Below are positions 11,185 to 22,319 of a DNA stretch of 64,000 bases, one piece after another. The notes beneath the pieces are model-generated. The model searched no databases. It was not told the origin of the DNA and saw only the letters and a list, made by a program, of their open reading frames with translations. Position 1 is the first letter of the stretch. The number at the start of each line of letters is the position of its first letter. Position numbers and translations under genes: made by a program. The stretch is from Acanthochlamys bracteata. Lineage: Eukaryota > Streptophyta > Magnoliopsida > Pandanales > Velloziaceae. Location: contig CM034132.1 in NCBI GenBank assembly GCA_019914995.1, positions 5,417,501-5,481,500 of the forward strand. Direction: 5' to 3'.

Positions 11185-13049
11185 ATGTTCATTTCTTCTT
11201 CGTATTATCTTCAATTTTTTGGTAACATACAATTCTTTATTGGTGTTCCGTTTTAAAGTTTTCTTGAGTACAGATTATATACATGTAGATGCTTTTAATT
11301 GTTGGAAACATATCATACTAAACTTTATTGAGTGACTGAGGAGAAAAGTATATATATTGTTGTCGATAATTTTGAGAAAGTGTCGGATAATTGTCATTGA
11401 ATTTGAATGATTTGCAGCTTTCATGATTCTGTTAATTACCTTCATCATCATGATTACTTCTTCTTTTTCTCGATTGAATCATTGATCATTAAATTACTCC
11501 GCTCTTGTTGGTACATGTGGGGAGGGTTGCGCTATAAGGAGCTTCATTTAATTCACAGGTCTTGGTTTTCGTGTTGCAAAAACAGATTGATCTCGTTTAT
11601 CGGAATTGAATTGCAATGTGCTATTACACGAGCGCGTTTGTTTGTGCGTTTGAAAAGTTATTTATTAATTTTTTTTAATTTATATTTTTTAATATATATT
11701 TTATAAGTATATAAAAAATTTATTTAAAAATTTAAAAAATATAAAAAATTTTACAGATTGAGATCTTTTTATTATATATTTTTATTATTTTTTTAAAAAT
11801 AAAAAAAATAAAATTTATTTTATAAAAAAAATAAAAATATTTTTTATTTTAGAAAAATTTTATTTCATAATTATTTGTAAATATCTCTTTTGAAGATCAA
11901 ATGCAAAGCTATGCGTAAATGATTCTGATGCAATTGGTTCTTGTCTGTACCCAACAACCATTTACGTTACCAACCTAATCCAGCAATGTGGCTCCTGACA
12001 AATTACAAGAAAACTAGCAAGCAAGCCTTGTCAAGAGTGGTTAGGGTTTTTTATGTCGCGCAACGTTTTCTTATATCCGTTTATCCAGATATCATCAAGA
12101 TCATTACGTTGTCTTTGCTTGCATGTTCGAACATGTTTTAATTTCCGTAATTTGCTAGTATATTTGGAGGAAAAATTAAGGAAGGTTTGATTTCTTTCAA
12201 AATCTTATGAACTAAAGTAGTTGACTGCATTACATGTGACATGCATGTAAGGAGTTGTTTCTCTGTCGAACCAATACCAGTAGAATATCAACTTGTCAAG
12301 TTGTTGGGTGCATGATTCCCGCTACTAGATAATAAGATATTGGACATTACCAACTCAAAAGTCAACAAATGCTGAGAACATAATTCCTACCATTATATTG
12401 TTACGGCTATTTCATCTTCGATTCTTTCATGGTTACCTTGGAAATCGTTTCTATACATCATCTTTGCATATAGGCGCGCCGATAAAACAAGAGGGTTTAA
12501 TGCCGCGATTGGTATCGTAACTATTGATTTATAGCACATGCAGTTTCAACTTTCGAAAGCGAGTGTTTGGGTCTGCTGCACTATGTAAAGTATATTACAA
12601 CTCATGTTCCCCGTTAACAAAATACCGGGTAGGGGCTAATCCGTTAACTATATATTAAACATCTAAGATTGTAAAAGTGGATCCAACTAACTCTTATGCT
12701 CAAAATATAAAACACAAAATTAAAATTAAAATAGACAGATCCGATCCGAACATCATTTGAAATTTTTTTTAGATAGACTGATTAATTTTCAAACTAGTGA
12801 GTCACTTGCTGACCCACCAATGTATTGGAGAAACAATATTCGAATAGTTAATTTATGATAAGACACCTAAAATATTAATCTCTAGTCACTCTTAATCTAA
12901 GAATTTCACTATCAGAAATGGGTCATCTATATTTTTCCTCTTAATATGCTCATCGCATTACCAGTTAGAGATATAACATACGTCAATCGTCTCACTTGCA
13001 TATTATTACTGCGCAACTAAGAGCCAGTCATCTAAACCTAACTTATTTC
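11185..13049. other. 3' flank and AT-rich intergenic DNA
   Basis: The first few hundred bases are probably the 3' UTR of the small gene. The stretch 11640-11880 is a copy of the AT-rich MITE-like repeat listed separately. Beyond that I see no domain, RNA gene or further repeat boundary; the open frame at 11941-12141 has no support. Confidence 0.5.
11640..11880. repeat. AT-rich MITE-like repeat, copy 1
   Basis: About 240 bp of A/T runs with a conserved order of short blocks (tttaatttatattttttaatatat, acttataaa-like, aaaaataaaatttatttt, aaaaattttatttc). The same order, in one orientation or the other, recurs at about 15279-15532, 15998-16165, 16453-16716, 20163-20425 and 38806-39050. Confidence 0.5.
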
Positions 13050-13283
13050 TAGGAGTGGCAATTTTCGACCCGATCTATAAATTCGATCCGAAAAAATCGA
13101 ATTCGGATCAAGCTTTAGTTGAATTTGGGTCGATTTCAGCTCGACCAGAAAATTTAAACGTATTTGGATTGACTCAAAATTGATCCGTTTAACTATTTAT
13201 TTAGTAAAAATTATATAATAATATAAAAAAATTGAATTTAATTTGTATATATATATATATATATATATATTTTTAATATATTT

Positions 13284-14564
13284 TGTTGGGCCTTCAAGTT
13301 ACGCTAGGCTTGGATTAGTAGGATGTAGAGTTTGATGGGCCCAAGTGAAAGACGGACTAACTTGGTAGGGTAGGGCCCGATTAGTAGCGTAAGGGCTTGA
13401 AATGGTGTCCAAATAAAAAACGGGCTAACTAATTTGAAAATTGGCTAGCGACACGCTTTGGATTGGGCCAAGTGAACTTAAGGGTGACAAATTTCGACCC
13501 GACCCGAAAATCTGACCCGAAAAAGTCGGGTTCGGGTCAACATTTAGCCGGGTTCGGATCGATTTCAGGTCGACCCGAAATTTTAAACGGGTTTGGATCG
13601 GGTTCGGATTGATCCGAAATTGACCCGTTTAACTATTTATATAATATATATTACTTAATTATTAGAAATAATAGAAAAAAATTTGAATTTAATTTGTATA
13701 TATATATATATATTTTTTAATTTATCTTAATTTAACTAATTTTTATTTAATTTATAAAATTTGTCAAAATTAATATTTTTCTTTTTAAATATATCATAAT
13801 TAATAATTTTTATATATTATTATTAAAAATTAACATTTATTAATTGTATTTTAATAATTTTAATTATTAAATGGGTCGACCCGAGTTTGATCCGATTATA
13901 AATAGGTTGGATTAGGGTTGATAATTTTGACCCATATAAACAAATGGGTCGGATTAGGGTTGAATAATTTTGACCCGATAATTATATGGGTCGATCCGGA
14001 ACCGATCCGAATTGCCACCCCTAAGTGAACCCTATCTTGGTGGGCTTAATAGCCTACGTCCTTTAATAGTCTCACATTGGCTGGATACTGGAATGTATAT
14101 ATATTTATAAGTGAGAGATGTTAACCCATAAGAGGTTGGCCAATTTTTTTAGTGTAGGAATCCGATCCTACAATTGATATCAGATTCCGGTAGAGTGAAG
14201 CCACTCGGCATGTAGCTGGAGGGGAGATTGTTGGTCCTCCAAGTTATGTTAGGCTTAAGCTAGTAGCATGTAGGGCTTTATGAGCCCGAATGAAAGACAG
14301 AATAGATTGGTGGGTTAGGACCGAGTTAGTAGTGTAGAGGCTTAGAATGGTGCCCAAGTGAAAAACGGGCTAGCTAACTTGGAGGTGTGCTAACAACTCG
14401 TTTTGGGTTGGGCGATCTGGATCCTGACTTGGTGGACTTAATAGCCCACGTCTCTTAATAGTCCCACATTGGCTGGGTACTGAAATGAGTATGTATTTAT
14501 AAATAGAGGATGCTAACCCTTAATAGGTTAGCCAATCCTTTTAGTGTTTGGACCTGATTTTATA
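13284..14564 (+). mobile_element. TRIM (terminal-repeat retrotransposon in miniature) inside MITE A
   Basis: LTR 1 runs 13284-14172 and LTR 2 14229-14564. LTR 1 begins TGTTGGGCCTTCAAG and ends CCTACA; LTR 2 begins TGTTGGTCCTCCAAG. Only 56 bp lies between them: a primer-site-like tgatatcagatt right after LTR 1 and a purine tract ggaggggag just before LTR 2. The element is flanked by tattt on both sides (13279-13283 and 14565-14569). LTR 2 is 336 bp; LTR 1 is longer only because MITE B is inserted in it. It has no coding capacity, as is normal for TRIMs. The orientation follows the primer site and purine tract. Confidence 0.85.
13479..14023. mobile_element. hAT-type MITE (copy B) inside the TRIM's LTR 1
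   Basis: The ends are TAAGGGTGACAA and TTGCCACCCCTA, flanked by agtgaact (13471-13478) and agtgaacc (14024-14031), an 8-bp duplication with one mismatch. The 545-bp body has the same order of GACCCG-rich ends and AT-rich centre as copy A, so both belong to one family. LTR 2 lacks this insert, which confirms that it arrived after the TRIM. Confidence 0.88.
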
Positions 14565-15278
14565 TATTTTAATTTAATTAAATTTTACTTAATTTATAAA
14601 TTTTATCAAATTTAATAATTTTCTTTTTAGATGTATCGTAATTAATAATTTTTATATATTATTATTAGAAATTAATATTTATAATTTTATTTTAATAATT
14701 TTAATTATTAGATAGGTCGACTCTAATTTAACCCGGTTATTAAATTGATTCGGTTATGGTTAATAATTTGACCCATATAAATAAATAGGTCGGATTAGGG
14801 TTGAATAATTTTGACACGATTATTATATGGGTCGATTCGGAACCGACCCAGAAATCTGAATTGCCACGCTTATTTATTTCGAATTTTCGCTCACAATTTA
14901 TGGAAGCCCATTTGAGTCATATTGCTCTTAATATGTTCACCACTATCAGTGAGGGCTCCGATATTATTATTGGAGAATACAATATGGAAAGAGTTAACCA
15001 AAATAAGATATTTGAATAGTCCGGTCCATACAATAAAAAGCTCAATTTAATTAAAAATTTAATCTAATAAATTTATAAAACTCTCTATTAATTAATCCTT
15101 TTTTTATTTTATTTATATTCAATATATGACTAATCTAATTACTTTTAACTCAACACAGTGGAATGGTCCGCCAAAGTGCCCAAGTGAAGAATGACAAGAA
15201 GATCACAAATACCATCAACATAACCGTTCATAAAGACAAGATGCACATAGCACTATCTTGCTGCTACTTACATTAGGA

Positions 15279-15532
15279 GGCGTTTGAGAAGTCTTTTAAA
15301 ATAAAGATTTTTTGAAATAAAAGTTATTTTTATCTTTTTTAAAAAATAAGCTTTATTTTTTTTTCTTCTAAAAAAATAATAAATTTATGCAATAAAAATA
15401 TTTTATTACGTAAAATTTTTTTATACTTTTTAAATTTTTAAATAAAATTTTTAAATACTTATAAAATGTGTATTAAAAAAATAAATAATTAATTAAAAAA
15501 TACCATCGGGAAAATATAATTCCAAACGAAAA
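15279..15532. repeat. AT-rich MITE-like repeat, copy 2
   Basis: Begins 'aggcgtttgagaag' and ends 'aattccaaacg'. The ends are inverted relative to each other (gcgtttg / caaacg), consistent with a short terminal inverted repeat. The interior has the shared block order with tataaaatgtgtattaaaaa. Confidence 0.55.
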
Positions 15533-15997
15533 TAACTACTAAAGCTGATATTTAGTTTCTAGCACCAGCATTTTCAAAAAGGCTTGTATAGGTAACCATA
15601 TTTTGAAAATATATTTCAAAACCTAATCCTAGATATCAGAGCTCGATCACAAAGTAAGTAAATATTTGCCAATGATAAAAGTCTAGTAGATCATGCATAC
15701 CCAGAAAATTTAGTAATACCGCATGCAATTGTACCACTTGAAGCCAATTATTCTGCAAACTACTACCTCGCTGTTCAAGGGAACGACTAACCAAGCAAAG
15801 GTAGTTCCTAGGACCGAATGGGGTATTCTTAGTTACTAAATCGATGAAAAGGTGAACAAAAAATAAAAACAACTTTCGAAGAAATAGATAGGCCAACTTG
15901 GCAGAAACTATTTCGTCGAGAAAACAAATGTAGAATCTTAGTCAGATAGTGGAGAAATATAGAAAAGTACTTCAGAGATAACTTTTGAAGACTTCAT

Positions 15998-16165
15998 GAG
16001 ACGTTGAGTGCTTTCTAAAAATAAACTTTTATAAAGATTTTGAGAAATTTTAGGAAAACCAATCTTAGGTTTTTTTAAAACATAAAAATAAATAATAATA
16101 AAATTTTATAAAATAAAATTTTTTCGTATTTTAAATTTTTTTAAAATACTATAAATATTTTATTA
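15998..16165. repeat. AT-rich MITE-like repeat, shortened copy 3
   Basis: Begins 'gagacgttgagtgctt' and shares the block order as far as a run like tactataaatattttattaaaaa near 16150, but the far end is not recognisable. It is probably a truncated copy. Confidence 0.4.
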
Positions 16166-16452
16166 AAAAATATAAAATTTGAACATTTTAGATCGGTTTC
16201 TTATTCCAAATCGATAAAATTTGAACTCATTTAAATGATCCGAATGAATCTATCAATTATAATTAAAATATAAAAAGAATTAGCTATAACCCTCGCTAAT
16301 AAATTATTTTTTATTCATTCGTTTTCTTTTCCTCGGCTCTTTATACTTCCCAATCCTGCCGAAAAGCCAGCCGTGGAGAAAAAGAATGTGGAGAAAAAAT
16401 CTGTTATTTTATTAGTGAGGCTCACGGATGATTGTTTTTTTTGAGTACTACC

Positions 16453-16716
16453 AATTAAGGAGAGTTTGATTAGTGTTTATAAAACAAAATTTTTCTAAAA
16501 TAAAATATATTTTTATTTTTTTTGAAAAATAAGTTTTATTTTTTTAACTTTAAAAAAATAATAAAAATATATAATAAAAAATTTTATTATATAGAATTTT
16601 ATTAAATTTTTTAAACTTTTAAATAAATTTTTTAAATAATTATAAAATATATATTAAAAAATATAAAATTAAAAAATTAAAAAAAATATTTAAAAAAAGC
16701 AATTCCAAACGCTCAC
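16453..16716. repeat. AT-rich MITE-like repeat, copy 4
   Basis: Begins 'ggagagtttgattag' and ends 'gcaattccaaacgctc'. Inside is the same sequence of T- and A-runs, including tataaaatatatattaaaaa. It is the best preserved copy together with copy 2. Confidence 0.55.
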
Positions 16717-17438
16717 TAATAGAGCCCATGGTTGATTTTTGGCTGGTAGAATTGTGGTGTTTTATATTTTTACTAATTTTTGTGCCACACTTTTAAAATA
16801 TCAACTGTTTATGGAAACACTTAACGGTATACTGACAATTTAACATTAACGGAGAATGGGATATTTTGAAAGTTTAGGATCAAAATGGAGATTTAAGGGT
16901 CAACGTACAGCTAATGGTCGCCGCATTAAGGTGATGTTTTAGAATATTTTAACTCTATTTTATTATAATTTTTATTTTGTGCTTCACAATAAACCGTTTA
17001 TACTATTTACAAAATGTTTTCAATATAAAAAATATAAAAAATTCTACGCTACAAACTTTTATTATTTTATTTATTTTATTATCAATGTTAGATAAAAGAA
17101 ATTCGTTTCCAAAAATTTTTAACACATTTTTTTTCAAAAAAATATTTATTTCATGAGCATTCGAAAGTATTCGCGAAACCAAACAAGAACGTGGGATTGT
17201 AGCTTAAAGCAGTAATGGAAGCAAACTCCGAGTAATCATACAAGAATTATAAAAACAGCTTTTGGATTCCCATGTAATCAAATCATACAGATAAGAGAAG
17301 AATGGTTTTGTCAGCTTGAATGACTCCCTCCGAAATTTTTCTCTATAGTACGAACTGTGAAATATCCCTTATTGTACCACAAACGATGCTTGAATTCATA
17401 GAGGTCTTGCAGAATCTTTTAAGTACTCCATCTCTTGC

Positions 17439-19110
17439 TCAAAGGAAGCGGTTGAGGTATTCCTCAACAGTAGTGTATTTCACATCAGGATAGAGCTCAG
17501 CGGCCTCCACGCCAAAAGAGGGTTCGATTTCAAAGTTGGTGCCGTCTCCCTTCACAAAAGCTGCATAGCCAATTGCCAAGACAACATTCAACGGAATTGG
17601 AGCCTCTGCAGTATAATCATCGTCAAGCAGAAAATAACAAATTAGATCATCATCATTAAAGTTGCCAAAATGGCAATAGCTCTCGGCCTAGTAGTGATAA
17701 ATGTCAATTCAAGTTGGCGGATGACATAGAAATAATACGGTAGACGTAGCACTGCTGGAGACGTGAATGAGATATGAATAATGTAGAAACAACATCTGCT
17801 TTTGGCAGTCGTTTCGTAATTAAAAAGACATAGTTATATGGAAGTTTGTACCTACCGCAGCACCCCAAACAGAGTACCTTTACTACTAAAATGGTGCTAT
17901 CTAATCTAAAGTCATAAATCCATCACTGCAAAGATTTTCTCTATGAAGAATAAATTTTTAGTTCACCTTGGATCTTCTTTAGAACCTCCTCTTCAGGAAC
18001 ATAGACCCTCTGAAGTTTCTTGCCAGTTTTCTGCTCCCATAGTGACACAAGCTCATTGTGTGACAGTATGTTGGCAGGGGGCTTAATGTACAAAATCTTG
18101 TTTAGGGCTCTTGGATCATCTGCGGCCTTGACGGTGTATGTACTGATATCATTCTCATCAACAAACACAGCTGAAAGGAGTTTAGTAATTAAAAAAAAAA
18201 AAATTTAAAAAAAGAAGAAGGAACACGGCTGAGCTTATTTTGTCCGACCACCTTCGTCTACATGCCATGCTGAAATCTTCACTGAGTATTACCTTTGGTA
18301 TTACCATCGCCCATGATTACGACTTTGTCTGTTGGAAGGGACATTGATTCTGCTTGAGCAAGGTTAGGGAGGGAGTAACCTGCAAAGTAATTGCATACAA
18401 CAAAAGTGTAGGGGATCCCTGATGCCTCAATTGCTCTTCGAATCTGAGATTTGACTCCGAAGATTGATTTTGCAGGCTCTGGCGCATGTGTTCGATCAAC
18501 ATCCATTCCAAAATCTGAGGGCACAAACCTCTAACATTCCCAAATTTAAGTTTTATCAGTTAACACAACTCTTACTACACATATGGGGATACTTCAAATT
18601 AACAAGAGACGGCTAGCAAGATCAATCGTACAAACATTTGGAGTGACTAAAAAGTATATGAGAAATCCAACCTTGATGTTTCCAGCTTCTTTAATGGCTT
18701 CCAAGATCTTGGTCTGATCGGCAATCTGCATGAACCCTACTGTAGAAATCACAACATCAACCTGTTTAATAGCCTTTACCAGGCTATCATGATTATACAT
18801 ATCTCCCTGTCATTACAACACAGAATGAATCAGACATGAAACTATTTAGTTTTTAGTTATGAAATTCTCATAGAAGTTTTTAGTTAACAAATATATATAT
18901 ATATATATGGAGACCGTTGCGTACATGGAGAATGGTGACACCAGAGGACTTCAAACTATCAAGAACTTGAGCTTTGGCAGGGTCAGCGATGGTGCTTTCT
19001 CTGATAAGAGCAAAGGTTGGATACCCTAATTTTGTACTAGCCGATACGATGAACTTGCCTATGTATCCAGTGGCACCGATGACTAAGATCTTGCTCTTTC
19101 CTTCTGCCAT
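17439..19110 (-). CDS. Reductase gene 1: PCBER / isoflavone-reductase-like NADPH-dependent reductase
   Basis: Five exons on the minus strand: 18925-19110, 18672-18806, 18293-18530, 17967-18170 and 17439-17605 (186, 135, 238, 204, 167 bp), all with GT-AG introns, giving 309 residues. The N terminus has a Rossmann fold with the NADPH motif GATGYIG at residues 12-18. K134, in the run VKSQIRR, matches the catalytic lysine of PCBER. Further family blocks are [27 protein letters not shown] and the C-terminal [14 protein letters not shown]. PCBERs reduce neolignan benzylic ethers in the cytosol; relatives act on lignans, isoflavones or phenylpropenes, so the substrate is uncertain. Start: the ATG at 19110 begins with the family-typical [10 protein letters not shown]; an in-frame ATG ten codons upstream (19140) would add MQTPPRRSTS and cannot be excluded. 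All key residues are intact. Confidence 0.93.
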
Positions 19111-19238
19111 TGATGTTGATCTTCTTGGTGGTGTCTGCAAAGGATTTTGTTACCTAGATATTGTAAGGCTTTTTGAACGCTTCTGAGTTAGTGAAGATTT
19201 TATAGTGCAAGGTTGCTTTATAGTCGCTCAATGTTGAT

Positions 19239-19250
19239 CTTATAAATATT
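19239..19250 (-). promoter_or_regulatory. Candidate TATA box of reductase gene 1
   Basis: The minus strand reads atatttataag about 130 bases upstream of the ATG. It is the only TATA-like element well placed here, but it is a weak match and unproven. Confidence 0.35.
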
Positions 19251-20799
19251 GCTAGAATATTAATGGCTTACAATTCATTGGTAAAACTATCTGCATAAAC
19301 TAATGGTCCAGGTTCAACATCTTTACATTTGTTAGTAACCAACAGCTTCTCTAACTGAATAGTCATTTTGCTATTCAAGGAACAACCATAACTGAATTAA
19401 CTTTGTTTTTCATTTCAGTTAAAACAGATTTATCCATGAATTGGTGAGATAAATAATACAACCTCTTCATATATTCTAGAATATGGAGAAATAATCTAAT
19501 CGTAGTTAGTGACCAAACGTTTTAAGAAAACCGGTTTACATAAGAGAGGGAAAAAGAAAGAAAAGAAAGCGTTTTTAACTCGCGGCATTGTTATATCAGA
19601 TAACATCTTAATTAGCTTTACCTAATAGCTAGAGTTTGTCCAAAATCCATCATGAAGGTTGGTAATAGAGCTCAAGATCATTACATGACTATACTCTCGT
19701 TATATGGTGTTAGTTAAGGTACATTGACAGACTGCCAAATGAAATAGTGTGGTTAGTTGGTGTTTCCCTTTCAAAATTAGACATTTTTCCATAACTTAAG
19801 TCTTAGAAAGAAAGCAACTTTCTTCTAAACAAAATTTAAATCTTATTGAAATGACCTTTAAGGTTTGGAATCCAATTGAATATATGCCTTGGTGGCAATG
19901 ATGCTACCAAGCACCGTAGGGTGACCCTTCACGTGTAGTGGAAGAACCACTATCAAAGGCATACATATGAATGCTCTCGATGTACAATGTTCCAAAATGC
20001 CAAAGTTGCCTTGAAGAAAAAGAAGACAATGATCATATTATAAAATAAGAATGGGTAGCCATGATCCGTCACCATCAGAACAGGTTATCAATGGTATCCA
20101 ACTTGCCGTTTTCACTCATGCAGCGACTCAACCATCTTTTTGGTGTCCCGTTCACAAAATTTAGAGGGCGTTTAGAATTGCTTATGAAATGAAGCTTTTG
20201 TAAAATAAAAGATATTTTTGTCTATTTTAAAAAACGAGCTCTATTTTTTTTACTTCAAAAAAAATAATAAAAATATGCAATAAAAAGATCTCACTTCGTA
20301 AAATTTTTCTACACTTTCTAAATTTTTAAATAAATTTTTTATATACTTATAAAATATGTATTAAAAAACATGAAATGGAGAATTAAAAAATTTTGTTGGA
20401 GAAAAGTTGAACCAAACATGAAATCAGAGACTGATAGATAATAATTTTAGGGAGGCAGTGTTTGGTTTTTCCTGCTGCTTGATTGTTCAACTTGTTTTAA
20501 CATCAAAGTCTTTGCAATGAATTTGGACGCGACTCTGGTTCATGATAGAATATGGTCATTAATCAGTGACTTGTTCATAGTTGGGGGTGGGTGAAGATTC
20601 GTATTCTAGATTTTTCTATGGCAGTTGTTAATTGCTTTTTGTACAAGGTGCGGCTAACTCACTTTTTGAAATAAATTTATAAGTATTATTTTATTTGTTG
20701 GTTTGTTAATAGGTTCAAATAATAGAGAGATAATTTACTTTTCACTACACCTCATATATATTCAGTTGAATATTAGTAAATATTATTTAATCACCATCA
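19251..20799. other. Upstream region of gene 1 and intergenic DNA
   Basis: Promoter-distal sequence without a recognisable gene. It contains the AT-rich MITE-like copy at 20163-20425. No other repeat boundary is evident. Confidence 0.45.
20163..20425. repeat. AT-rich MITE-like repeat, copy 5
   Basis: Begins 'gagggcgtttagaattgctt' and ends near 'gttgaaccaaacatg', with the same internal block order as copies 2 and 4 (ataataaaaatatgcaataaaaa, tataaaatatgtattaaaaaa). Confidence 0.55.
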
Positions 20800-21150
20800 T
20801 AATGGTAGCAGAACATTGGTTTTTATTGGTTTGTGCCTTGTGATGAACGAAGTAAGCTAATACAAATAAACTGATTAATTTGAATATTTCTTATTATCAT
20901 CCATCAAAATAAAATATGAAAAATTTGTTATAGGGAAAAATTTATTATATAGCAATATTTAGCAAAAGAAAAGCTTGCTAGTAAAACTGATATTAATGAA
21001 ATTTAGTTCATTCGTAAGTATGTGATTTTATTAGACAAGAGATAGTGATACTATTTTGAAATATATTAATGAAAAAATTGCAAGCACTTCATAGAACAAG
21101 GAGCAATTGTATGTTAGAAAAATTGAAAATAAAACTATTTTTAGTTAAAC

Positions 21151-21800
21151 TATAGTTGTAAAAATTGGACCGGATATTGAACTGAAAAACTGTCCAGATC
21201 AACGGGTCACGGGTTGACCCGTCGGGTCAATAGGTTGAACCATCATGTCAAAAATACTAAAGCGTTGACGGTAGTGTGAACGCGTATTATTTCAAAAAAA
21301 ATAATAAATTTTTTCTTTGTTAAAAGGCATAAAAGAAAAAATAAACTAACAAAAAAGATATAGAAAAATAAAAAAATAGTTTAAATAATAAATTTCAAAG
21401 AAATTTTTTGTTTTAAAATAATTTTATTATTTTTCTTACAATTTAACAAAATTAGTAATATAAAAATTTAAAAATCACTAATAATAAATATTTACAAATA
21501 AAATATAATAAACTTATATTTTTGCATTATCATATCCAAATGTAAAATCTAAACTACATATTATATTTCAATATAAAGCTACTAATAATTATTTTTGCAT
21601 CAATATATCATAAATTTAAATTTTTAAAATTTTTTTAAATTTAACCCGGTTTGACCCGAACGAGCGGGTCGACCGGATCGAAGCGGATCAGAACGGATCG
21701 ATTGCTTAAACGGTTTTATCATAAATTCAGATCAGTTTACTCTCCGGGTCGATAATTTCCGGGTCGACCCGGATAGGCCGATCCGGGTTTTACAACTATA
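21151..21800. mobile_element. hAT-type MITE inserted in the Copia relic gag
   Basis: The ends TATAGTTGTAAAA and TTTTACAACTATA form a perfect 13-bp inverted repeat. They are flanked by agttaaac on both sides (21143-21150 and 21801-21808), a perfect 8-bp target-site duplication, which indicates hAT. Length 650 bp, no coding capacity; subterminal GGGTC/GACCC motifs. Relic gag traces lie on both sides, so it inserted into the gag of the old Copia. Confidence 0.92.
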
Positions 21801-22319
21801 AGTTAAACAGATAATGAATATAAATATCAGGGTGGAACTCATATGGCAAATGACTTAAATGCATTAAAGTGTATTATTAATTAGTTAGCTGAAATGAACA
21901 TCAGCATTGATGATGACATGTATCATTTATGGCTTCTTACAAGATTGCTAGACTTGTGACGTTCATAACGTTTTTTTTCTTACTCAGTCACAAATGGTGT
22001 ACAAATAGTATTTTAAATAAAGAGATGAGAAGAGTAAAAGCAAAGGTCGGAAGAATAGGTTAAAAAGTAATTTAAAATCTAACGAATTTGCTAATATTAA
22101 GTGTCATCACTGTGGTTTAAAATGACATATAGAAAATATTATCAAAAGTTGAAAAAGATAATAATAATGATGGAGTAAGGAAAAGAAAATATTGTAATGA
22201 GGTTGACAAAATTTCTGCCTCACATATGACTACATTATTCTGTATGATGTGCCAATTTGCTTCTCATTATACTAGGTGGGTGATTGGCGATGGTGCTTTT
22301 CTGTTAATGCTATACCTCG

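Larger units (their letters stand above)
13050..14872. mobile_element. hAT-type MITE (copy A), interrupted by a TRIM
   Basis: The ends are TAGGAGTGGCAA (13050) and TTGCCACGCTTA (14872), an imperfect terminal inverted repeat. They are flanked by cttatttc (13042-13049) and tttatttc (14873-14880), a 7-of-8 match. An 8-bp target-site duplication and TAGxGxTGxCAA-type ends indicate the hAT superfamily. Without the inserted TRIM the element would be about 540 bp, the size of copy B. The interior is full of GACCCG/CGGGTC motifs and encodes nothing. Confidence 0.85.
14881..17438. other. AT-rich intergenic DNA with MITE-like copies, downstream of reductase gene 1
   Basis: No gene is recognised. The region holds the AT-rich MITE-like copies at 15279-15532, 15998-16165 and 16453-16716. 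The final few hundred bases before 17439 are the likely 3' UTR of reductase gene 1 (minus strand). The open frame at 15636-15896 has no recognisable domain. Confidence 0.5.

Noticed and set aside
18317-18526. Second minus-strand frame over exon 3 of gene 1
   Set aside because: Shadow frame; the true exon 3 frame carries the reductase motifs. The same applies to the second frame at 35099-35329.
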